This document shows positions 46,241 through 54,616 of a DNA stretch of 64,000 bases, piece after piece. How positions within the stretch are numbered: position 1 is the first letter of the stretch; the number at the start of each line of letters is the position of its first letter. The position numbers and the translations under genes were made by a program. This stretch comes from Stictocephala bisonia (taxonomy: Eukaryota; Arthropoda; Insecta; Hemiptera; Membracidae). The stretch is taken from assembly GCA_035578905.1 (NCBI GenBank), contig JAQJVL010000308.1, positions 528,501 to 592,500 on the forward strand. Reading direction: 5' to 3'. The notes beneath the pieces are model-generated. The model saw nothing but the letters and a program-made list of their open reading frames with translations, was not told where the DNA came from and did not search any database.

Positions 46241-47641
46241 AATATGTAGTTGCACTTATTGTTGAGTGCAATGCGCAGCGGCAAGCACGTGGCTCGGAGT
46301 CACTAGAGTGCCCCCGCAGTATAACTTGCCACGGTACGAGAGGTAGATGATACGATGGTCAATATGTAGCTGTACTTACTGTTAAGTGCAATGCGCAGCG
46401 GTAAGCACGTGTCTTGGAGTAACTAGAGTGCCCCCGCAGTATAACTTGCCACGGTACGAGAGGTAGACGATACGATGGTCAATATGTAGCTGTACTTACT
46501 GTTAAGTGCAATGCGCAGCGGTAAGCATGTGTCTTGGAGTCACTAGAGTGCCCCCGCAGTATAACTTGCCACGGTACGAGAGGTAGACGATACGATGGTC
46601 AATATGTAGCTGTACTTACTGTTGAGTGCAATGCGCAGCGGTAAGCACGTGTCTCGGAGTCACTAGAGTGCACCCGCAGTAGAACCTGTCACGGTACGAG
46701 AGGTAGACGATACAATGGTCATGTAGCTGTTCTTACTGTTGAGTGCAATGCGCAGCGGTAAGCACGTGTCTCGGAGTCACTAGAGTGCCCCTGCAGTAGA
46801 ACCTGTCACGGTACGAGAGGTAGACGATACAATGGTCATGTAGCTGTACTTACTGTTGAGTGCAATGCGCAGCGGTAAGCACGTGTCTCGGAGTCACTAG
46901 AGTGCCCTCGCAGTAGAACCTGTCACGGTACGAGAGGTAGACGATACAATGGTCATGTAGCTGTACTTACTGTTGAGTGCAATGCGCAGCGGTAAGCACG
47001 TGTCGAGACTCTCAATACCACTGTACGTGTATGGGTGGGCGGGTGGGTTAATGCCATTGTACGTGTATGGGTGGGCGGGTGGGTCAATACCACTTTACGT
47101 GTATGGGTGGGTGGGTGGGACAATACCACTATACATGTATGGGTGGGCGGGTGGGTCAATACCACTGTACGTGTATGGGTGGGTGGGTGGGTGGGTTATT
47201 TCTTCCTGCATACGTAACATCGTTAATCCAGCCAATGGACTAGGGGGTGATCGAGTGGCTTAAGGATCCTAGCTGACCTGGGCCCTCGAGATTCTTGCAG
47301 GAATTCATTCAAACCTGGAGGAATTCATGCACTAGAGTGCCCCCGCAGTAGAACCTGTCACGGTACGAGAAGTAGACGATACAATGGTCATGTAGCTGTA
47401 CTTACTGTTGAGTGCAATGCGCAGCGGTAAGCACGTGTCTCGGAGTCACTAGAGTGCCCCCGCAGTAGAACCTGTCATGGTACGAGAGGTAGACGATACA
47501 ATGGTCATGTAGCTGTACTTACTGTTGAGTGCAATGCGCAGTGGTAAGCACGTGTCTGGGAGTCACTAGAGTGCCCCCGTAGTAGAACTTGCCACGGTAC
47601 GAGAGGTAGACGATCGATGGTCAATATGTAGCTGTACTTAC
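46241..47641 (-). repeat. Tandem array of partial copies of protease exon 3 (~9 copies)
   Basis: Units of 117-120 bp begin on plus at 46261, 46381, 46501, 46621, 46738, 46855, 46972, 47407 and 47524; the true exon follows at 47643. Each holds, on minus, the last ~92 nt of exon 3 (from the IVYL codons through CGGTLVTPRHVLTAAHC) plus the 5' splice site and ~25 nt of intron. Two changes shared by nearly all copies are synonymous (Leu CTC to CTT, Ala GCA to GCT). Others alter residues: Gly-Lys to Asp-Arg in units 4-8, Phe to Leu in units 1-3. Units 2 and 3 have a stop after HCT; unit 1 has a broken donor (AT for GT). No unit has its own 3' splice site with pyrimidine tract, so inclusion in mRNA looks unlikely. 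Confidence 0.93.
47004..47330. mobile_element. Insertion of the 36-bp minisatellite (locus 3) into an exon copy
   Basis: The exon copy starting at 46972 is interrupted after CACGTGTC and resumes at CACTAGAGTGCC near 47330. The insert has about five 36-bp G-rich units (47015-47202), including runs of four or five GGG, then ~120 bp of unique DNA (GACTAGGGGGTGATCG, two GAATTCAT). About 7-10 bp of the exon copy is lost at the junction. No terminal repeat or clear target duplication was found. Confidence 0.8.
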
Positions 47642-47804
47642 TGTTGAGTGCAATGCGCTGCGGTGAGCACGTGTCTCGGAGTCACTAGAGTGCCCCCGCA
47701 GTAGAACTTGCCACGGTACGAGAGGTAGACGATCCAGGGGAACTCGTGGGCATCGGTCTCTTCGCCTCCCACGATCCTCATCTTGCGTCCATACTGGCCA
47801 CACA
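47642..47804 (-). CDS. Serine protease exon 3 (activation site and catalytic His)
   Basis: 163-nt exon between acceptor GTTGTTTCAG and donor CAACA/GTAAGT. It encodes (L)CGQYGRKMRIVGGEETDAHE, FPWIVYLSYRGKFYCGGTLV and TPRHVLTAAHCTQ, ending with two bases of Gln103. R58/I59VGG is the zymogen cleavage site; Cys of FYCGG and AAHC form the Cys42-Cys58-type disulfide; His99 is catalytic. This is the only copy with the upstream half (acceptor, propeptide end and IVGG), so it is the functional exon. The minus frame 47803-47621 is a shadow in another frame. Confidence 0.95.
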
Positions 47805-48284
47805 CTGAAACAACGGAGACGGCGGGGTCAATATAAATCCCTTAATTTGTTAAATGGTTAATTATCACTCAGCTTGATTCAATCAAAGTTAATTAAATAT
47901 CAAAGAAGTGACCGAACCCCATCAAATATTGACCAGCTGTATGTTTGGACCTGAATATTAAGTCAATAACACTTCTTGAGCAAAGTGTGAGTTTGCAATG
48001 GACTAAACTCATTTAAAATCTACCTTTAACAATCTTTTTGCAACATATTTTCGTAGAAATAACAATTAAGATTTATTTAATATTTATTTTTTAGTTCATG
48101 AAATATGTTCAATCATTTTAACATACAATTTTTAACAATGTTTAGTTTTTTTTATTTAAGTTATTTTATTCAAAAATTTTTTTAAAATATTGTTTGTGTG
48201 CCGATTTTTGTTCTACCGATTGGCTAATGTGACCGATTAATTATTTGGCCAATGGTATAATATTAGGTTGTTTCAAATATTTTT
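47805..48284. other. Intron 2 sequence
   Basis: AT-rich; nothing recognised. Confidence 0.45.
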
Positions 48285-48330
48285 TGTTAAGATTACACAT
48301 AAATTATTCAATTTATGTGTAATCTTAACA
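48285..48330. repeat. Perfect 21-bp palindrome with 4-base loop
   Basis: 48285-48305 (TGTTAAGATTACACATAAAT T) and 48310-48330 are exact reverse complements around ATTC. Located in intron 2. Confidence 0.95.
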
Positions 48331-48814
48331 TTATTAAATTGCATTAAGAAATTAACTTGTTATTCTGAATGAGAAGTTTTAATGATTGTTTTTTTCTTCT
48401 TTTTTTGTTTGTTTATTATTTTTGTAGTAATTCCAATAATTTATTTTGTAACCATTATTTTAATTCATGACGTTTTAAAAGTATTTCCTCATTCAGCCAT
48501 TTTATTCCTTGAAAAGATCATTTCAGTTTTAAAACCATGATTATTCCTTTTGAATTGGTTATAGCCAAGGAACATTTTTGTGGAAGTAAAATAATAATTA
48601 AAAAATGCTTTCTTTTTATTGACTAAAAACATATAGTTATGTGAAAGTGAATTTATTGAAGTATAAAGCAGTCAGGTGGATTCCATATTTTGTAGGAATA
48701 AAAGTATATTAACAAATTAAAATATATACTTTCTTAATTTTAAAATTTACATTTAACAACCATAAATTGTATGTCACAATTTGCTCTAACTGAGGGTATA
48801 AACGTACATAGTCA
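48331..48814. other. Intron 2 sequence
   Basis: AT-rich; nothing recognised. Confidence 0.45.
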
Positions 48815-49047
48815 TGAACAGCACGATGGGAAAACTACCATACTTGGAAGCACAGAACAGCATGATGGGAAAGCTGCCGTACTGGGAAGCACAGAACAGA
48901 ATGATGGGAAAGCTGCCGTACTGGGAAGCACAGAACAGCATGATGGGAAAGCCACCATACTGCGAAGCATAGAACATCATGATGGGAAAGCTACCATACT
49001 GGGAAGCACAGAACAGCATGATGGGAAAGCTACCGTACTGGGGAACA
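48815..49047. repeat. 39-bp tandem repeat, ~6 copies
   Basis: Unit ACAGCATGATGGGAAAGCTG, CCGTACTGGGAAGCACAGA. The 13-codon period keeps a plus frame (EQHDGKAAVLGST) and a minus frame (FCASQYGSFPIML) open. In intron 2, antisense for the plus frame; not a gene. Confidence 0.93.
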
Positions 49048-49368
49048 CTTACCCTCGCAAGCAGGTGCCCGGTTTATCAATATAACCCACCATTAAATTC
49101 AAAATGCTATAATGCTCGCCGTAAACGCTTTTTATCGTCAAAAGCATTTTACATTGTTGATGAGTTACTGAGATTCAACCCAGTTATAAAACTGACCGAT
49201 TGTGGGAAGCAATTGGCGATGAATGAGAATGGAATGAATGTAATAATTTGCCTGTCTGAATGAGTGTATTGTAGTTTGATCTATAGAAAAATGTTTTATC
49301 CTTTATTGACTTTTTTGATACTATGTAAATTATCACTGTAATAAATGCAAGAGTGTAAAGTTACTTAC
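49048..49368. other. Intron 2 sequence next to exon 2
   Basis: Nothing recognised apart from the exon 2 donor. Confidence 0.4.
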
Positions 49369-49441
49369 GGCAGTCACATGGAGCTCCTGTCAAGTTGTAG
49401 AAACTTTGCTGAACCGTAGAGGTAGGGGTGGGTGGAGTTAT
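49369..49441 (-). CDS. Serine protease exon 2 (propeptide)
   Basis: 73-nt exon between acceptor CTTTGTCACAG and donor GACTGCC/GTAAGT. It encodes ITPPTPTSTVQQSFYNLTGA and PCDC, plus the first base of Leu49. The Pro/Thr-rich stretch, NLT glycosylation site (40-42) and closely spaced Cys46/Cys48 (with Cys50 in exon 3) form a short propeptide. One of these Cys residues probably tethers the propeptide to the catalytic domain after activation. It lacks a six-Cys clip domain. Phase is 0 at its start, matching exon 1, and 1 at its end, matching exon 3. Confidence 0.82.
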
Positions 49442-49536
49442 CTGTGACAAAGGATACATGACGTTAATAAAATGAGATAAAAATACCTATAGAAATAAGC
49501 CGAATAGACGTTGTTTATATCATTTATTTAAATTTA

Positions 49537-49812
49537 TTTATTTATTCATAAGACGCCGATCGTCAAGATATGGGCGAATATGGATTTCGAATGAGTGTGA
49601 TGAGTGTAGATGAGCGATTGTAGTCATTGTTACAAACTAAGGCCGACTATTCCTTAGAAAGTGTCATTAATTAATAGCCCAATGACAAATGAACAGCCGG
49701 TGGTTATCAGCTGATCCTTCTCAAAATGTGTTACGACTCTGATTGGGATCGAACTGAGAACCTTTAGCACATGAAGCTGGGATTGAACCAACTACGCTAC
49801 CGACCACATTCC
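49537..49812 (-). mobile_element. SINE copy 2 (full length, tRNA-derived)
   Basis: On minus the head reads GTGGTCGGTAGCGTAGTTGG (A box TAGCGTAGTTGG), GCTTCATGTGC (anticodon-loop-like CAT) and CAGTTCGATCCC (B box), so it is tRNA-derived. A unique body follows (GGGCTATTAATTAATGACAC, GAATAGTCGGCCTTAGTTTG, ATCTTGACGATCGGCGTC), ending in TTATGAATAAATAAATAAA. About 275 bp. Copies without the head lie at 17057-17215 and 59725-59850; shorter traces at 60880-60920 and 61245-61330. The tail resembles that of LINE A, a possible mobilising partner. Inside intron 1. Confidence 0.85.
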
Positions 49813-50037
49813 ATATGCACATATTTTTTTATACTTATGACTTCACTTTCATTACATTTTTATGAAGGTTGGCAGTTCCCAACAACAAAATTTGTTTCTG
49901 AGTCAATTGAGTGTAGTCGTTTACTAGGCTCTTTATGTTAGCTACCATCGATTATTGCAATTAAATCATGATGGAAATGATTTTCATTCGCTGTTATTGA
50001 TATGTCAGGGATTTCATCATTACATATAGGGCCTTAT
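49813..50037. other. Intron 1 sequence
   Basis: Nothing recognised. Confidence 0.4.
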
Positions 50038-50372
50038 AACTAAAACACTATGATACATCGATCAAGTACCCACTGCTTTTCACTTTCCAACTTTTTCAAC
50101 ACTGACACATCGATCAAGTACCCATTGCTTTTCACTTTCTAACTTTTACAACACTATGACACATCGATCAAGTACCCACTGCTTTTCACTTTCCAACTTT
50201 TACAACACTATGACACTCAATCAAGTACCCACTGCTTTTCACTTTTCAACTTTTACAACACTATGACACATCGATCAAGTACCCATTGCTTTTCACTTTC
50301 CAACTTTTACAACACTATGACACATCGATCAATTACCCACTGCTTTTCACTTTCCAACGTTTACAACACTAT
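50038..50372. repeat. 52-54-bp tandem repeat, 6 copies
   Basis: Unit ACACTATGACACATCGATCA, AGTACCCACTGCTTTTCACT, TTCCAACTTTTACA. Copies start near 50060, 50112, 50166, 50220, 50273 and 50327 by the GATCAAGTACCC marker. Confidence 0.93.
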
Positions 50373-50639
50373 TGTTTATTATTTATTAAATGTTATGGTC
50401 GCCTTACTTCGCATGTGTCGCACATTTGATTTACTCCTTGATAACTTTATTATTTTGGCTATCAATAACCATACAAATGCAGACATTTTATATTTTTGTA
50501 ATTTCACTGTCAATAATTTAAACAAACATAATTAATTTTTAAAATATTCTATATTTATTTTCTTATATTATTACATTTGCCTTGATTTATTTAAGATTAA
50601 ACTGCAATAAAACTGAAAGTTTGGACCTTCTTATTGATG

Positions 50640-52530
50640 GCAAAGGGGTTAATGAACCTCTAAATGTATATTTACAACAAATCAAAAACCATCAATATAA
50701 TTGAGGAAAATCAATCTTACTCAAATCCTTCAATTAATTATTGTCATTCCTTTTTCTTAAGTCCAACTAAAACCATTGAAATTATTGCAGTGGTGAATTG
50801 CTTTGATAGCAAAACATCTACGGGTATCATCTAGAATATTTTTAATAATTATACCTGTACTAGCTGAACCTCTATCTGTATTAATTAATAACTCGTTTAA
50901 TATTGGAGTTTTCCAGATTGTTTAAAACAAGCACGTGTAAAACCCTAGTTTAAAAACAATGACCCTAACAATTGTTCTAAGTATAGGCCTGTGTTAATTT
51001 TAGGTGTACTTTCTAAACTAATTGAAACTATAGTTAAGAGTATGCTTCATAATTTTCTGACTATTTATGGTGTATTGAGTGACAGTCAACAGTCTATGGC
51101 CTGTTTTGTGATTTGCTTAAGGTATTCGACTGTGTGGACCATCAAATATTGAGAATTAAATTGGTACATTTCAGGGTAAGAGGTCTTGCCCTGAATTGGT
51201 TTAGAAGCCAATTCAGACTTGTCAGACAGAAGGCAGGTTGTAGAGATTGAATCTCATCAATCTAATTAAATAGCCAAGTTCCGTTCTTGTAAACTTTTAT
51301 TACAAGCAGGGTTCCCTCAGGGGGCCTGTCTTAGGACTTTTGCTTTTTCAACTTATATCAACGATCTCTCAAAGAAATTATGAAATAAAATTGTTTTAAT
51401 TGCAGATAATTAAAAAACTACTACATTAATAAAATCGGAGAATGGTAACATCTTACCATAAAAAGGCTTCAAATTGCTTGCACGAAATATTTAATTGGTT
51501 AAACTATAACAAGCTTAATCTTTTCTCTGAGGCTCAGAGAAACCACAGTATGGGCGAAACGTCTGACTATCTTGTAAATATTGTAGATAGTACCTTGACG
51601 CGGTTGTCACCGGAAAATGTAGATTCTAAGTATAACAGGCTTTCATTAAATCTGCAGAAAACCCAAATAGTAAATTTACATTTTATTAACAATAAAACCC
51701 ATCCAATCGAAATGAATTCCTTAAACAATCATTTTATTTCATCTGCAACAACTCCTTGTTTTAGACGAATCATTGTATTGGGAGGATCATATCCGCACAT
51801 TAGTTGGTAAGCACATAAGTTCTCTTGCTATGATATTAGAAAAATTAATTAATTAACAGACGAAAACTGCCATGATGGTTTACTTTGGGTACTTTGCTAA
51901 TGAGATACGGTATAATATGCTGGGGAGCTTCTCATTTTACTGAAACAGTTTTTAAGCTACAAAACAAGAGCATTTAGAGCTTTAGTCCAACCGAACTATA
52001 ATGAATCATGTAAATTACATTTCAAGCTATTACAAATAATGACATCATATAGCATCTTTGTTATTGAAATTCTCTGTTATGTGCATAGAAATGTGTTAAA
52101 GGGACAACATTTTAAACATTTAACACTAGAAACAAATACAAACTGGATATACTTTCTCACATCACCTCACTTAAAAAAAATAAAAAACAGTTTCTTATTT
52201 AGGCCAGTATTTTTAAAATAAACACTCGCAGGAAAAGAAAGAAAATATACAGATTTAAAGCCATTTAAAAACTAAAGTAAAAAGATATTTTCTCTGCTCT
52301 AAACAGTGTGGACGAATTCAGCCCTGAGTAGCATGGGTTGTGGACAGACCTTCATGTTTCATTTTTCATTGTTAGATGGGTTGAGACTATTAAACATCAA
52401 GTTTACTGTTTTTGTATAGTTTAGTTTGACTTTTATTTACATTGTTGATAGTTTTGATTATATTGATACCATTGTATTATTGACTTGCCTTATAACAATT
52501 GTTGTTCTTTTAGGTAAATAAAGCACTATG
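50640..52530 (+). mobile_element. Non-LTR retrotransposon H (Jockey/CR1-like), heavily decayed
   Basis: Plus-strand dead LINE in intron 1. Reads, across frames: a K-S-TG motif segment (CFDSKTSTGI near 50800), FPDCLKQARVKPLFKNNDPN and NCSKYRPVLILGVLSKLIET (50915-51035), LLKVFDCVDHQILRIKL (motif A, near 51115-51165), GVPQGACL-like (near 51310), then an open frame 51442-51810 and an eroded C-terminus to about 52220. It ends with GGTAAATAAAGCACTATGAC near 52515. Many stops and indels and no endonuclease; older than LINES B and C. Confidence 0.8.
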
Positions 52531-53673
52531 ACTAATATTACAGTCAATTGCGATTTCTTATTTATTTTAGTGAAATCGGTCATCATACAGAGAAGATTAT
52601 TAAGGTCATATTTGTAATAGTTTAGAGTGCCAATTTGTGTGAATTGAAGATATAATTAGATAGTATTAATTTTGTCAATATACTACATTTTGTAATCCGA
52701 ATTTACTCATACAAAAATGTGAGAATAATGTTTAAAATGAAGTCATATCAAGATACAATATGATAATCATATGATGCGTTGTACACCAGATATACTGAAT
52801 ACCTCATTGTTGTAAATATTGTAAGTCATATATTAGCTATCCATTTATTTCAATACATCAATGAATATGTTTGTTTACATTTATAAGTCTAAGATTCTAT
52901 TTAATAGTTTTAATTGGATTTAACTGGCTAAACATTTGAACTTACTGACGTATTATATAGATTTTTTAACTGCTAGAGTGTAATTTGAGTCATACATGAT
53001 TTTATGGGTGTAAATAAAACCAAATAATGTAAATAAAAGTGGATATTTGTTTGATTTTATGTTCTATACAATTATATCATATTTTAGATCACAGGAATTA
53101 GCAAAGCCCTTATTCAACAACTTAAGTTTTTACCTTAAGTGGCACTTAAAACAGATACGTTTCGAACTTCAAATCGTTTATTTCAAAACGTTTCAGGCTC
53201 TGAGTGTAAACTATGTCAATGTATATTGATGTTTAATTATTGGTCTTTTGTTCACATACATAAACATATAGGCCCTATATGTTTCTTGTGTAGACATTCA
53301 ACATACATGTTAAGTTCGTACATTTACTTTGTTTTGTAAGTAAATCTGAACATCAGAATTGGTTTCTTTTGTTACTCTAATATCAAGTAGTAACACCATA
53401 CTTCAATTTTATTTCATTCCTCCATTATAACGGTTTATATACTATATCAACATTTTAATTTTATTGATTAGCGTGTCATTAAATTGATATAGTAATGATA
53501 CATTATTTTAAAATATCCCTCTTGACTGTAAAACAATGAATTAATATTTACTTTGTTTAGTTGAGTGCAGAGAAATTAACTTATCTGAATAATTTTTTTA
53601 ACTTAAACATCATCTATGAAATCTGATAATTGTTATTTGTACTAAAACAAAGTTAAAAATAGTAATAACTTAC
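52531..53673. other. Intron 1 sequence, unique
   Basis: AT-rich; no exon or repeat recognised. Confidence 0.45.
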
Positions 53674-53745
53674 TGGGTTGGCAAAAGACCATTGCAGGGC
53701 AAAGAGGAGGCATACCACAGCCACACAGACGCACGAGACACGCAT
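53674..53745 (-). CDS. Serine protease exon 1 (start codon and signal peptide)
   Basis: ATG at 53745-53743 on minus, A at -3, with an in-frame TAG upstream (about 53784) and no other in-frame ATG between, which fixes the start. It encodes MRVSCVCVAVVCLLFALQWS then FANP: a short basic n-region, a hydrophobic core and Ala near the end, a typical signal peptide for secretion. Donor CCCA/GTAAGT at 53673 leaves phase 0, matching exon 2. The assignment to this gene rests on phase, order, orientation and the secreted nature of the family. Plus-strand frames over this spot are shadows. Confidence 0.82.
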
Positions 53746-53782
53746 ACTGACTATGTACTTAGGGATAGACGCACACGCACGC

Positions 53783-53789
53783 TATATAC
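53783..53789 (-). promoter_or_regulatory. Possible TATA box of the protease gene
   Basis: GTATATAGC on minus, about 38-45 nt upstream of the start codon. An insect initiator-like TCAGT (53750-53746) lies ~40 nt downstream, somewhat far. If used, the 5' untranslated region would be very short; an upstream non-coding exon is an alternative. Confidence 0.4.
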
Positions 53790-54616
53790 ACAGCGGTCAC
53801 GTGGTAGTGGCGTTCCACAGGGAGCGGGCCTTGGACCATCCTTGTTCCATATGGGTCAGGAGCACTGCCGCTGCCTGTTCGTCTTCTGTGTCCCTGTGTC
53901 GACATCGCTACCTATTAGCAATGCAGATGCCCGCGAGACGATGCATTTGTTGGTGCACGTGTTGGTAAGTTTCGAAGCTGCCCTTAACTGCCTTCATCAA
54001 AAGTGTGTTATTATTTTAACTGCCCTTCATCATTATGTGTGTTATTATTTTCTCGGCACTTTGTGAGTTCTACCACATAGTTTGGAAAATGTAAATATTA
54101 TACATTACAATTATTTATATTTACAGTTTGGATGGATATGGATACAGTTTGGATACTGTTATATGGATTTATTAAATCTATTTTAATAATTTTTTTTAAT
54201 TTTTTCATTTAATACTAAGAACAAATATCTTATTCCTAGATAGAATTTCGTTTAATTCAGTTTAGAGTTATAATTGATTTTCTACGTCTTATAAATGCCC
54301 TTTTTTATTCTATATATTTATAATTTAATCATTATGAGTATTTGATTTCGAATATTTTTCAAAGTATAAACAGTAATATAGAAGGATAAAAAAATTTTAA
54401 CTGGGTTATAAAATGATTTAAAATCCAACGAGTTTTCAATATAGATGAAATATTCACACCAAAAAAATACATTATTTTTTATTGTTACATTAATTGTTTT
54501 AAGGATTCAGTACAAATAACATTAGAAGTGTGAATCCCTTTCCAAGAAAAATGCATTGCATTACAATAATAAAAAATAAAAATAAATAAATTAACGATTA
54601 CTATAGTTAAAAGAAG
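53790..54616. other. Upstream region of the protease gene
   Basis: GC-richer and CpG-containing up to about 53950, then AT-rich. No further exon or specific regulatory motif recognised. Confidence 0.4.

Larger units (their letters stand above)
24725..53745 (-). other. Gene span: secreted trypsin-like serine protease (7 coding exons)
   Basis: Assembled by eye from exons 53745-53674, 49441-49369, 47804-47642, 36774-36566, 34424-34219, 26787-26730 and 24906-24725. Every intron begins GT and ends AG, phases match at all six junctions, and the sum (963 nt) gives 320 residues plus stop. Architecture: signal peptide (about 1-22), Pro/Thr propeptide with an NLT glycosylation site and Cys46/48/50, activation at Arg58/Ile59, then an S1 domain with His99, Asp147, Ser244 and Asp238 at the specificity-pocket position (trypsin-like, cuts after Arg/Lys). 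A ~40-residue tail follows the domain core. No clip domain. Such secreted proteases act in insect gut, haemolymph cascades or venom/saliva; the sequence does not decide which. Introns reach 10.9 kb and are packed with satellites. Confidence 0.9.

Noticed and set aside
46261..47524. Mutually exclusive alternative exons encoding variant catalytic-His segments
   Set aside because: Copies lack a 3' splice site with pyrimidine tract, the only AG candidates give the wrong phase, and they miss the IVGG half of the exon; duplication debris is the simpler reading, though donor use is still worth testing.
53678..54066. Two plus-strand frames (96 and 124 codons) over the protease promoter and exon 1
   Set aside because: They are antisense to the signal-peptide exon, overlap one another in different frames and show no domain.
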